DNA from: Gammaproteobacteria bacterium RIFCSPHIGHO2_12_FULL_38_11
Lineage (GTDB): Bacteria; Pseudomonadota; Gammaproteobacteria; Coxiellales; Coxiellaceae
Length of the DNA: 16,083 nucleotides
Direction of reading: 5' to 3'
Assembly (NCBI GenBank): GCA_001801515.1
Contig: MGXX01000068.1
Span: 1 to 16,083, forward strand
Shown: positions 6,787 through 14,111 of the stretch, in pieces
Layout of the letters: every line of letters starts with the position of its first letter
How positions within the stretch are numbered: position 1 is the stretch's first letter
Program-made: the position numbers and the translations under genes
The notes under the pieces: model-generated
The model's database searches: none
What the model was told of the DNA's origin: nothing
Seen by the model: the letters and a program-made list of their open reading frames with translations, nothing else

Positions 6787-7605
6787 ATGCTTACTCTCCA
6801 AAAACATTTCACCGGTACCTACGCTAAAAATTTATTAGCCGATTGGATAGTGATGGGGGATTGTATAAAGGCAAAATCAACTTGGATTAAGGATACAGTG
6901 CAAGCGAGCAGCGAAACAAACGGACTGAAATTACCGACGTTAACAAACAAACAGGTTAACGACGCGTTCAATGGCCCCTTCCAACATTTCTTTAAAACGC
7001 ATTTGCAAGCTTATGCACAGATTTCAAAAGTGGTAACCGCCATTGTCATTTCAAAAGACGATTTATTTAAAGAGTCGGAGATACCAACAAATACAATTTT
7101 TAATTTACCTGAAAAATCATTAGAAAGCATTGAAGTTGAAACCTTAAAAGAATTACGTAACAAACTGGATTCACTAACAAAAGAACATTATGCGCAATGG
7201 GAGTCATTCATTCAAAACAACACAGAAACACTTATTCAAGAACTCAAAAAACACAATGTGACACTGACTGACACTGAAGCAAATGATTTTGCAATGAATC
7301 AGCCAATCGCTGAATTAGAGGATTTATTTATTAATTTGAAACTCACACTGCCAAAACTCAGTAAATCAGCATTCGATTTTCAGCAGTATTTTATCTTAAA
7401 AACAGTATTGGTCAGCTACAACGCATTAAGCCGCACACAACAACCACACAGTGAAAAAGAAATTGACGCTTTATTAAAAACACTTCACGCTATTTTTAAA
7501 AAAATTAATAAAATGGAAAAGGAATTGTTAAGCACACAAGAAAAAAGCACGAATGAATTGGTTGTGAGTATTAATTGGGCTACGGAGAAAAAATCCCCCC
7601 GGTAA
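6787..7605 (+). CDS. Hypothetical helical protein, 272 aa
   Basis: I do not recognise a family. The protein is soluble and predicted almost entirely helical, with charged, Lys/Glu-rich stretches at about 110-160 and 225-260 that could form coiled coils. No signal peptide or membrane segment is seen. AAGGA lies nine bases before the ATG, and the upstream 87 bp are shared with the divergent lipoprotein gene; a weak -35-like TTGCGA sits at 6743-6748. The last codons (Ser-Pro-Arg-stop) lie in a hairpin repeat starting at 7592, so the original C-terminus may have been replaced. A role as a secreted effector is possible in a Legionella-like organism, but nothing in the sequence shows it. Confidence 0.65.
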   Translation: MLTLQKHFTGTYAKNLLADWIVMGDCIKAKSTWIKDTVQASSETNGLKLPTLTNKQVNDAFNGPFQHFFKTHLQAYAQISKVVTAIVISKDDLFKESEIPTNTIFNLPEKSLESIEVETLKELRNKLDSLTKEHYAQWESFIQNNTETLIQELKKHNVTLTDTEANDFAMNQPIAELEDLFINLKLTLPKLSKSAFDFQQYFILKTVLVSYNALSRTQQPHSEKEIDALLKTLHAIFKKINKMEKELLSTQEKSTNELVVSINWATEKKSPR

Positions 7606-7664
7606 CCTGCACTTCGTGCAGATTACCGACCCCCTTTTTCAAAGGGGGTAAATTATTTTCGCTG
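7592..7664. repeat. 73-bp hairpin repeat, copy A
   Basis: First of two direct copies 85 bp apart. It contains two hairpins: GGTAA/TTACC plus CTGCAC/GTGCAG around a TTC loop (7601-7627), and a perfect 9-bp stem accccctttttcaaagggggt (7629-7649). The outer ends aatcccccc and gggggtaaatt are roughly inverted. The copy supplies the stop codon of the 272-residue gene. Its last 12 bases equal the final codons of rlmB. Confidence 0.85.
7629..7649. terminator. Candidate bidirectional terminator hairpin
   Basis: A perfect 9-bp stem with a 3-nt TTC loop lies between two convergent genes. A T-rich stretch (aattatttt) follows on the plus side, but not a clean T-run, so intrinsic termination is plausible rather than certain. 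The matching hairpin in copy B has two mismatches. Confidence 0.4.
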
Positions 7665-7676
7665 CTACCTTACTTG

Positions 7677-7749
7677 AATCCCCCTGGTAACCCGCACTTC
7701 GTGCAGATTACCGACCCCCTTTTTCAAAAGAGGTAAATTATTTTCGCTG
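7677..7749. repeat. 73-bp hairpin repeat, copy B
   Basis: This differs from copy A at only a handful of positions (for example ccccctgg for ccccccgg, and aaaagagg for aaaggggg). It overlaps the 3' end of rlmB: the final Gln-Arg-Lys-stop codons of rlmB lie within the repeated unit. The spacer to copy A is 12 bp. Confidence 0.85.
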
Positions 7750-8481
7750 GCGTCTCACTTCATACAATGTCACACCGGTTGCAACGGATACATTTAAACT
7801 TTCAACCGAACCTTGCATGGGAATTTGCGCCAAATAATCACAGGCTTCTTTGGTTAATCTACGCATGCCATCACTTTCACCGCCCATCACGATACCGACA
7901 TTGCCCTTTAAATCAACTTGAGATAAGCCTAACGCTGCCTCAGAATCCAAACCCACGAGCCAAATACCCTGCTCTTTTAATTGCAACAAGGTGCGATGCA
8001 AATTTGCAACAGCAACAAAAGGCGTTTGTTCTGCGGCACCGCAGGCTACTTTTCTAACAACATCAGTAATGCTTGCCGCACGGTCCTTAGGTGCGATAAC
8101 AGCGGTGACGCCAAAAGCATTCGCTGAACGTAAACAAGCACCCAAATTATGCGGATCTTGCACGCCATCTAAAATTAATAACACGATGGGTGTTGATCGA
8201 TTTTCAACACAGTCCATTAATATTTTTTCAGTCCAGACGGACAAGGGTTTACATTTGGCGATGACGCCTTGATGACGCGCACCTTCACCCACCCATTTTT
8301 CTAGCACAGAATGGGATATTGTTTCACATGGAACATTATGTTTTTGCGCTAACTCTTTGATTATATTTAAACGTTTATCATGTCTGTCCGCTGACAATAG
8401 CAATTGAACTATATCTTTAGGACGTGTCTCTACCACTGTTTTAACGGCGTGAAGGCCGTAGATGAGGTCAAAATTTTTCAT
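7738..8481 (-). CDS. rlmB: 23S rRNA (guanosine-2'-O-)-methyltransferase RlmB
   Basis: A SPOUT methyltransferase that methylates the ribose of a conserved guanosine in 23S rRNA (G2251 in E. coli) using S-adenosylmethionine. The N-terminal RNA-binding domain starts FDLIYGLHAVKTVVE and ends near HQGVIAKC. The catalytic knot carries motif 1 LILDGVQDPHNLGACLRSAN, motif 2 IVMGGESDGMRRL and motif 3 PMQGSVESLNVSVATGVTLY. With the ATG at 8481 it has 247 residues, the family length, and AGGAA lies seven bases upstream. A longer frame to 8637 exists only because it reads through a palindromic insertion and should not be used. The last codons overlap a hairpin repeat. The element upstream may have altered its promoter. 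Confidence 0.95.
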   Translation of the reverse strand: MKNFDLIYGLHAVKTVVETRPKDIVQLLLSADRHDKRLNIIKELAQKHNVPCETISHSVLEKWVGEGARHQGVIAKCKPLSVWTEKILMDCVENRSTPIVLLILDGVQDPHNLGACLRSANAFGVTAVIAPKDRAASITDVVRKVACGAAEQTPFVAVANLHRTLLQLKEQGIWLVGLDSEAALGLSQVDLKGNVGIVMGGESDGMRRLTKEACDYLAQIPMQGSVESLNVSVATGVTLYEVRRQRK

Positions 8482-8514
8482 AAGTTGGTTCCTACGCGCA
8501 GAGATCAGCATTAT

Positions 8515-8690
8515 CCTAGATTCGGCAGTTGAAACCGTCGCGAGGAGGCTTAAGCTAATGAAGATGCGTTGGATTTTTGAAAAATTTCCTGAAATCGTAT
8601 TCAACCATACGATGAAGGAAATTTTTTGAAAATTCAATGCATATTCAGACGATTAAGCCTCCGCAGCAGGTTTCAACTGCCGAATCTAGG
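8515..8690. mobile_element. MITE-like palindromic element with probable 5-bp target duplication
   Basis: The ends form a perfect 22-bp terminal inverted repeat (8515-8536 and 8669-8690, starting cctagattcggcagtt). The pairing continues imperfectly through the whole element (gaggcttaa with ttaagcctc, aaaaatttcct with aggaaattttt) to a central cgtat-tcaacc-atacg. Both sides are flanked by the direct repeat attat (8510-8514 and 8691-8695), as expected of a target-site duplication. There is no transposase, so it is non-autonomous. It lies between the divergent rlmB and rlpA genes, 33 bp from the rlmB start codon. Transcribed, it would form a long hairpin. Confidence 0.8.
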
Positions 8691-8782
8691 ATTATACTTG
8701 CAGTCTCACCCAAGTTCGCTATCATAATGGAAATCTTGTTATGATCAAAGATCAAATGGATTAATCACACACGGACTCCTTA

Positions 8783-9613
8783 ATGCAGCCCAACCAACCC
8801 GTCAAACCCCCTCACGGCTCACTTTTTTTTATTTTGGCGATTTTTGGCTTCATTTTGATGGTGGGCGGTTGCGTTCACCGTCCCTCTCGTGATGGCGCGC
8901 CAAATTATTATATCGATGTCAGCAAAATTCACAGCCCCGTCCCCCGTTATTTACCCAAAAGTAAATATGGCAATCCCCATTATTACACTGTCGATGGCAG
9001 ACGTTACCATGTTTTAAAATCCGCACGGGGTTATGACAAACGCGGTATTGCATCGTGGTATGGCACCAAGTTTGATGGAAAATTAACGTCAACACGCGAA
9101 AGATATAGCTTAACAGGTATGACCGCAGCAAGTCCTGATTTACCTATCCCTTGTTATGTTCGCGTAACAAATTTACAAAATGGCAAACAAATCATTGTCA
9201 AAGTAAATGATCGCGGGCCATTTGCTGCAAACCGTATTATGGATTTATCCTACGTTGCTGCAAAAAAACTAGGCTATGCAGGACGCGGAACAGCACTCGT
9301 TGAAGTAACGAGTATCGACGTACCCAATCCGCTAGAACACAGGACAAACCCCGTCTATCGCCAACAACGACAACAAGGTCCAGAATTATTTTTACAAGTG
9401 GGCGCATTCTCGAATTTAAGAAATGCTAAAAATTTAGAATATCGCTTAAAACGCTTAACAAATCGCACTATTCGCATCACACATGATCAATATCGACAAC
9501 ACTATCTATATCGCGTACAAATTGGACCTTTAAAAAATGTCGCGGAATCAGATGAAGTACAGCATCGCATTTATCGGGCAGGATTAGGACATGCGATGAC
9601 GATGATCAATTGA
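8783..9613 (+). CDS. rlpA: RlpA-like septal lipoprotein with DPBB and SPOR domains
   Basis: An outer-membrane lipoprotein of the RlpA family, which cleaves or binds denuded septal peptidoglycan. A hydrophobic segment (13-29) ends in VGGC with Cys30 as the lipidation site. The double-psi beta-barrel spans about 86-178 (GIASWYGTKFDGKLTS, VRVTNLQNG, VNDRGPFAANRIMDLS). A C-terminal SPOR domain (about 203-276, FLQVGAFSNLRNAKNLEYRL) binds glycan strands. By alignment to the Pseudomonas lytic transglycosylase, catalytic Glu and Asp are kept (Glu106, Asp143), but the catalytic His is Ser117 (MTAASPDLP instead of MTAAH). It may therefore bind rather than cut. The ribosome site is weak (GGA). It is probably first in an operon with ung, phhA and phhB. 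Confidence 0.93.
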   Translation: MQPNQPVKPPHGSLFFILAIFGFILMVGGCVHRPSRDGAPNYYIDVSKIHSPVPRYLPKSKYGNPHYYTVDGRRYHVLKSARGYDKRGIASWYGTKFDGKLTSTRERYSLTGMTAASPDLPIPCYVRVTNLQNGKQIIVKVNDRGPFAANRIMDLSYVAAKKLGYAGRGTALVEVTSIDVPNPLEHRTNPVYRQQRQQGPELFLQVGAFSNLRNAKNLEYRLKRLTNRTIRITHDQYRQHYLYRVQIGPLKNVAESDEVQHRIYRAGLGHAMTMIN

Positions 9614-9629
9614 GTAAGAGCGTGAAAAC

Positions 9630-10289
9630 ATGATAGATTGGATAACGCTGCTCTCACAAGAGAAAGAAAAGCCTTATTTCCAAGCCATTTTTAATTTTCT
9701 GGAAAACGAACTACACGCTGGAAAAAAAATTTATCCTGCAACGGAAAACATTTTTAATGCTATTCACTACACTGATTTTGCTAATTTAAAAGTCGTGATT
9801 ATCGGACAAGATCCTTACCACAATCCCAATCAGGCGCATGGACTTTCATTCTCTGTTCCCAAAGGCGTTGCACTACCTCCTTCATTAATTAATATTTTTA
9901 AAGAATTAAACAGCGATTGTGCTATTGTAAAACCCACTCACGGCTGTCTTAAACCCTGGGCAAAACAAGGTGTTTTATTATTAAATTCTGTTTTAACTGT
10001 TGAAGAAAATAAACCAGGCTCACATGCCAACATAGGCTGGCAACAATTTACAGACACTATTATCAAACAAATCAACCAGCATCCCGAAAAAATTATTTAT
10101 CTGTTGTGGGGATCTCACGCACAAAAAAAAGCATTGTTGATTGATCAAGACAAACATACTATATTGACAGCACCCCATCCTTCACCATTGTCCGCTTATC
10201 GTGGGTTTTTGGGATGTGGTCATTTCTCCAAGGTTAATAAATTATTAATTCAATCAGGCAGGACGCCCATTAACTGGAATCTAAAATGA
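9630..10289 (+). CDS. ung: Uracil-DNA glycosylase, family 1
   Basis: It removes uracil from DNA, starting base-excision repair. At 219 residues it is family length. The water-activating motif GQDPYH holds Asp61 (59-64). The uracil-binding region SFSVPKGVALPPSLINIFKE follows, then LLNSVLTVEENKPGSH, IYLLWGSHAQ with the uracil-contacting region, and the minor-groove loop HPSPLSAYRGFLGC with His183. All catalytic features are intact. The gene begins 16 bp after rlpA and its stop overlaps the phhA start (ATGA), which indicates cotranscription and coupled translation. Confidence 0.97.
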   Translation: MIDWITLLSQEKEKPYFQAIFNFLENELHAGKKIYPATENIFNAIHYTDFANLKVVIIGQDPYHNPNQAHGLSFSVPKGVALPPSLINIFKELNSDCAIVKPTHGCLKPWAKQGVLLLNSVLTVEENKPGSHANIGWQQFTDTIIKQINQHPEKIIYLLWGSHAQKKALLIDQDKHTILTAPHPSPLSAYRGFLGCGHFSKVNKLLIQSGRTPINWNLK

Positions 10290-11056
10290 CAACCTACACT
10301 GCCAAATGGCCCGATGAAAAAGGCATGATTGAATGGACAAACACAGAAAATAAAACCTGGAATACTTTAATTACGCGTCAAAAAAAAGCCATTATCAATC
10401 GCGCTTGCGATGAATATCTTCTCGGGTTCAACACATTACAATTACCCGAAGATTCTGTTCCGCAGTTAGCTTCTGTTAATAAAATATTAAAAAGAACAAA
10501 CTGGGAAATGATTCCTGTTCACGGTACTGTTTTAATCACGGAATTTTTTACGATGCTAAAAAACAGGCAATTTCCCGTTGCGAATTTTATTCGCGTCCCT
10601 GAAGAATTAGATTATTTGCAACAACCCGACGTGTTTCACGAATTATTTGGTCACGGCCCTTTATTATTAAATCCGGTGTATGCTGATTTTATGCAGTGGT
10701 ATGGTGCAATGGCATTAAAATGCAGTGGGAAAAAACGAAAAATATTAAGTCGATTATTTTGGTACACTATTGAATTTGGATTAATACAATCTAAAAATGG
10801 ATTGCGTATTTTGGGTGGCGGCATTTTGTCATCGTATACAGAAACTTTATTTTCATTAGAATCTGACAAACCCCAACGCTTTCCCTTCGATATTTCCAAA
10901 GTTTTGCGCACAGATTATGATTACCAATCAATACAACCCAATTATTTTATTTTAGAGAATTTTGCGCAATTATTTGAATTGCAATCTGACGCATTATTAC
11001 TGCAATTGAAGGATATTGATGATAATGAAGCGCAGGAGACTTTCATTAATTGCTAG
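10286..11056 (+). CDS. phhA: Phenylalanine 4-monooxygenase
   Basis: A non-haem iron, tetrahydropterin-dependent hydroxylase that converts phenylalanine to tyrosine. The iron ligands are His118 and His123 in PDVFHELFGHGPLL and Glu163 in WYTIEFGLI. The following GLRILGGGILSSYTE is the conserved pterin/substrate region. At 256 residues it is the compact bacterial single-domain form, without the regulatory and tetramerisation domains of animal enzymes. The start overlaps ung by 4 bp. The pterin-recycling partner phhB follows 29 bp downstream, completing the usual pair. In Legionella-type bacteria this pair supports tyrosine supply and pigment precursors; that link here is inference. Confidence 0.95.
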   Translation: MTTYTAKWPDEKGMIEWTNTENKTWNTLITRQKKAIINRACDEYLLGFNTLQLPEDSVPQLASVNKILKRTNWEMIPVHGTVLITEFFTMLKNRQFPVANFIRVPEELDYLQQPDVFHELFGHGPLLLNPVYADFMQWYGAMALKCSGKKRKILSRLFWYTIEFGLIQSKNGLRILGGGILSSYTETLFSLESDKPQRFPFDISKVLRTDYDYQSIQPNYFILENFAQLFELQSDALLLQLKDIDDNEAQETFINC

Positions 11057-11085
11057 TTTCTTGCGAAAACCACACGGAGAATTTT

Positions 11086-11412
11086 ATGACTGAACACTGC
11101 GAAAGCTGCCACATTGGCATGCCCTTATTATCGGATGCACAACTCAATGCTGAATTAAAAAAACTGACTGATTGGTCACACAATGCTGAAAAAAAGCGAA
11201 TTGAAAAAACATTTATATTTAAAGGTTATTATCAAGTAATGGCATTTGTGAATGCCGTTGCCTGGATTGCGCATCAAGAAAAACACCATCCTGATTTACA
11301 AGTCAGCTACAACCAAGTCATCGTACAATATCAAACGCATGAAGCCGGTGGCGTGAGCAAAAACGACCTTATTTGCGCACGAATGGTTGAAGCTTTAGTA
11401 TCAACTCAGTAG
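11086..11412 (+). CDS. phhB: Pterin-4a-carbinolamine dehydratase
   Basis: It dehydrates the carbinolamine formed by phenylalanine hydroxylase so that the pterin cofactor can be recycled. The 108-residue protein carries the family core QEKHHPDLQVSYNQVIVQ (the HH-P-D site) followed by THEAGGVSKNDLICA. The ATG at 11086 has GGAGA six bases upstream and starts the protein as MTEHCESC, usual for bacterial homologues. A TTG at 11050 would extend it without homology. A cluster of Cys/His (HCESCH) near the N-terminus is also seen in bacterial relatives. It is the last protein gene before tRNA-Leu, which starts 13 bp later. Confidence 0.95.
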   Translation: MTEHCESCHIGMPLLSDAQLNAELKKLTDWSHNAEKKRIEKTFIFKGYYQVMAFVNAVAWIAHQEKHHPDLQVSYNQVIVQYQTHEAGGVSKNDLICARMVEALVSTQ

Positions 11413-11425
11413 AATTGTCACGCTG

Positions 11426-11509
11426 GCCGGGGTGGTGGAATTGGTAGACACGCAAGCTTCAGGTGTTTGTGGGGGTAACCCCATGGAGGTTCGAGTCCTC
11501 TCCTCGGTA
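11426..11509 (+). tRNA. tRNA-Leu (anticodon CAG)
   Basis: A type II tRNA decoding CUG. The acceptor stem is GCCGGGG/CCTCGGT with two G-T pairs and discriminator A. The D arm is GTGGAATTGGTAGACAC. The anticodon stem CAAGC/GTTTG encloses TTCAGGT with CAG at 11460-11462. A long variable arm (TGGGGGTAACCCCA) and a T arm with loop TTCGAGT complete it. The 3' CCA is not encoded: the acceptor and discriminator are followed by GTT. It lies between phhB and the deformylase gene and may be part of the same transcript. Confidence 0.95.
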
Positions 11510-11546
11510 GTTTCAATCCATCAAAATTGACAGTGAGAATTTAAAA

Positions 11547-12101
11547 ATGTCCATGGTTAGAATTTTGCAATTCCCCGATCCCCGCTTAAAAACGAAAGCT
11601 GAAAAGGTGTCGGATTTCGGCGATGAAACACAACAAATGATCGACGATATGTTTGAAACACATTATGCTACAGAAAATTGCGCTGCATTAGCGTGCACAC
11701 AATTAGACTTTAAAAAACCAAAACATATTACCGTCATTGATTTTTCAGAGAAAAAAGATCAACCTTTGTGTTTGGTTAATGCTGAGATTATCGAAAAAAT
11801 CGATACAGAAACATCACCTGAAGGGTGCATGTCCGTTAGCGGTGGCGTGTATGAAAACGTAACGCGCGCTGCAAAAATAAAAGTAAAAGCGCAAGATCGC
11901 CATGGCAAAAATATCGAATTAGCGGTTGATGGCTTTATGGCAAAATGTATTCAACATGAATTAGACCATCTTGATGGAAAAATATTCCTCGATCATTTGT
12001 CGCATTTAAAACGTGATCGCATTAAAAAGAGAATTGAAAAATTGGCTAAATTCCCCAAAAATGATCATCATGTCCATGGCGAGCATTGCGATCATGATTA
12101 A
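11547..12101 (+). CDS. def: Peptide deformylase homologue with degenerate motif 1 and His-rich tail
   Basis: It belongs to the metalloenzymes that remove the formyl group from nascent N-termini. Metal ligands are intact: Cys94 in EGCMS, and His137 and His141 in QHELDHLDG with catalytic Glu138. Motif 1, normally GxGLAAxQ, reads CAALACTQ (45-52): both glycines are replaced, but Gln52 is kept. This variant resembles a second deformylase class that I associate with Legionella. The protein is 184 residues, slightly longer than E. coli Def (169), and ends in a His/Cys/Asp-rich tail (KNDHHVHGEHCDHD) that may bind metal. It has no fmt neighbour, so it is probably an accessory copy. The start is the first ATG; Met3 is possible. 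Confidence 0.88.
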   Translation: MSMVRILQFPDPRLKTKAEKVSDFGDETQQMIDDMFETHYATENCAALACTQLDFKKPKHITVIDFSEKKDQPLCLVNAEIIEKIDTETSPEGCMSVSGGVYENVTRAAKIKVKAQDRHGKNIELAVDGFMAKCIQHELDHLDGKIFLDHLSHLKRDRIKKRIEKLAKFPKNDHHVHGEHCDHD

Positions 12102-12125
12102 ACCCGCAAACGCCCAAATCTCGTC

Positions 12126-12131
12126 TATACT
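12126..12131 (+). promoter_or_regulatory. Candidate -10 element before the 646-aa gene
   Basis: TATACT (5 of 6 to consensus) lies 32 bp before the ATG in the only gap between the deformylase and the next gene. No convincing -35 box is found 16-18 bp upstream, so it is tentative. Confidence 0.3.
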
Positions 12132-12163
12132 TTCCCCATTGCTACTTTACAAAGAGGTGGTTT

Positions 12164-14104
12164 ATGAGGCAGTGGGTGACAAAAGTCGGAAAAAGGGTCG
12201 CAGGGTCAGTAATCCTGGTTTTGCCAGAAAATGAATTAATAATCAATAGCACACAAGAGGCTTATGACTTTTTATCTGAACAAAATTTTATTCCGCTAGA
12301 TCAAAGCAACAACCCCGCTGTTCTGTTTGATAAAGAAAAGCGCATTGTTAGTTTTCAACCCCAGAACCCAGAATCATCCGTTGCAACTGCGCGATTAAGC
12401 ATGCTATCAACAGCTTGCGCGATAAGCAAAGTGGCAAACACACTAACTGAATTAAACGACAAGCTCACTATCACCGATCCAACAATGCATCAAATGGTTG
12501 ACACATTAGCAAAAGCCGATCCTAGAATAGAAAAAGCACTGGCTTCACTCAATACCATAAACATAACTAAACCGATGCAAGAAATGAGTGCAACGCTATT
12601 TAAAATCGCAACGCAAACAACATTTTCAAGTGATGAAATCAATTCCGCTAAAAAAAATATTCAGGTAATAAAAAAAGAAATTCAAATTGCTAAAAAAGAA
12701 CTGACAAGCTGGAAAACTAAACTTGCTCTTTTTTTCATTTGTGGGTTTAATTCGGAGCACCCTGCAAAAAAAATACATAAAATGGCATTGGAAACCGTAG
12801 CATTTTCAGAGCAAACGTTAACATTTGCTGAAAATGCATTTGCAGCAGTTTCTAATCCAGCTAATGCATTAACAGGACAAAATAAACCGCTAATTAAAGA
12901 CAAGCCAGCTGATGAAACCATTCAATCCACTTCTGACACACAACGATGGAGAGAAGCACCAGCCCCAGCACAATCAACGCTGAAACCTGAAAAAACAGCT
13001 CCGAAAACAATCCTCGACTATTTGCGAGAAAATCCAAAAAGCAGCTTTGATGAAATGAAAAATTGGTGGATTAAAGCAGGAAGACCCATAAGCAACGAAC
13101 AAAATAAACATACGTATTTACCACAATTATCAGCAGAAATTAACAATAATGTATTGCGCGAACTCATAAACGAAAAAAGATGGGAACCCATCATCATGCT
13201 ATTTAATTCACCATGTGAATTAATCACAATGCAGTCACTTGTTCAAGGCGTTAGTTTTACAACAAAACAATTTTATAACGTGCTGTCTTCAGCAGTTAAT
13301 TCTAACGCTCCAGATAACGTTATTGATACACTGATTCAAAAAGCAAAAAATTATTCTGACTTACCCGGCTGGAATTTTTACAGTTTAATATTTGATGCGT
13401 TTCGAGATAACGCATCGGATTCTACAATAAAAAAACTATTGAATTTAGCTGAGAATCCAATCTCAATCAGCCCTGCCAATTTGCAAGATATTATCAGCAC
13501 TGCCATTAAATATAATCGCTTACCGCTTATTCTTGAACAAGCAGAAGCATTAATGAATGGTAAATTAACAGGCAAAGTAATGGGACCTGCTGAAGGCGTC
13601 TTCCATTCCAGCACAAGAAGCGATTGTAGAAATTCAATTAATTCAGCATTATATTTTGCAGCTAAGGAAGGTATGTTAAATACAGTTAATGCTATTTGCA
13701 ATCTAGAATATAATCGTGAAAAGGATATTAGCGATCGCAGCCTTGCACCTGATGTAACAACAGTAGGATTTGCTCTTAGCATTGCTGTCGAAAAAAAACA
13801 GTGGCCAGTTGTTGAAAGATTATTGGCAATTGAAGGTGATAATAAACCCAATGTTGACACATTAGAAAAAATAATTAAATCGCTTGAAAAGGAAGAAATT
13901 AAAGATATGCCAAGCGAATTAAAAACAAAAATTGCCGAGTGTGTGGCGGCAAGAAAAGAAGAGCAGGCTGAAAAATTTGAAACGCCGGCTAATAAAGCAC
14001 ATCAGCAACCACTGAGCTCAATTGTGCAAGCACTAAAAAAACCTAAACCTGATGAACCAGAAAATAATGCTAGCCAAAATGAGCATAAACCACCCACTCC
14101 CTAA
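12164..14104 (+). CDS. Large protein of unknown function with helical repeats; effector candidate
   Basis: I do not recognise a named family in this 646-residue protein. Residues 75-190 are helical, with a Lys/Glu-rich coiled-coil-like stretch at 155-185. A Pro/Thr-rich linker (about 245-280) follows. Residues 325-560 contain at least five helix pairs of similar pattern, for example ALYFAAKEGMLNTVNAICNL (495-514) and ALSIAVEKKQWPVVERLL (537-554), resembling worn ankyrin-type repeats. The C-terminal 35 residues are disordered, charged and Pro-rich. There is no signal peptide. This architecture is common among type IV-secreted effectors of Legionella/Coxiella relatives, but no secretion signal can be proven here. 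The start has GAGGTGG upstream. The stop lies 7 bp from the convergent der. Confidence 0.75.
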   Translation: MRQWVTKVGKRVAGSVILVLPENELIINSTQEAYDFLSEQNFIPLDQSNNPAVLFDKEKRIVSFQPQNPESSVATARLSMLSTACAISKVANTLTELNDKLTITDPTMHQMVDTLAKADPRIEKALASLNTINITKPMQEMSATLFKIATQTTFSSDEINSAKKNIQVIKKEIQIAKKELTSWKTKLALFFICGFNSEHPAKKIHKMALETVAFSEQTLTFAENAFAAVSNPANALTGQNKPLIKDKPADETIQSTSDTQRWREAPAPAQSTLKPEKTAPKTILDYLRENPKSSFDEMKNWWIKAGRPISNEQNKHTYLPQLSAEINNNVLRELINEKRWEPIIMLFNSPCELITMQSLVQGVSFTTKQFYNVLSSAVNSNAPDNVIDTLIQKAKNYSDLPGWNFYSLIFDAFRDNASDSTIKKLLNLAENPISISPANLQDIISTAIKYNRLPLILEQAEALMNGKLTGKVMGPAEGVFHSSTRSDCRNSINSALYFAAKEGMLNTVNAICNLEYNREKDISDRSLAPDVTTVGFALSIAVEKKQWPVVERLLAIEGDNKPNVDTLEKIIKSLEKEEIKDMPSELKTKIAECVAARKEEQAEKFETPANKAHQQPLSSIVQALKKPKPDEPENNASQNEHKPPTP

Positions 14105-14111
14105 TTTTCTA

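Noticed and set aside
7592..7749. Possible CRISPR-like array
   Set aside because: There are only two units, the spacer is a single 12-bp stretch, the repeat is 73 bp, and no cas gene is present.
8482..8637. N-terminal extension of rlmB to an ATG at 8637
   Set aside because: The extra residues are translated from the palindromic element and have no place in the RlmB family; the ATG at 8481 has a good ribosome site and gives the family length.
11050..11085. Upstream TTG start for phhB
   Set aside because: It adds 12 residues without homology and overlaps phhA; the ATG at 11086 has GGAGA at proper spacing.
11426..12101. tRNA-Leu as an integration site for a genomic island
   Set aside because: I found no second copy of the tRNA 3' end downstream and no integrase; the following genes look like ordinary neighbours.
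12013..12234. Small plus-strand frame spanning the end of the deformylase and start of the next gene
   Set aside because: It overlaps two well-supported genes in another frame, has no ribosome site and is unlike any protein I know.
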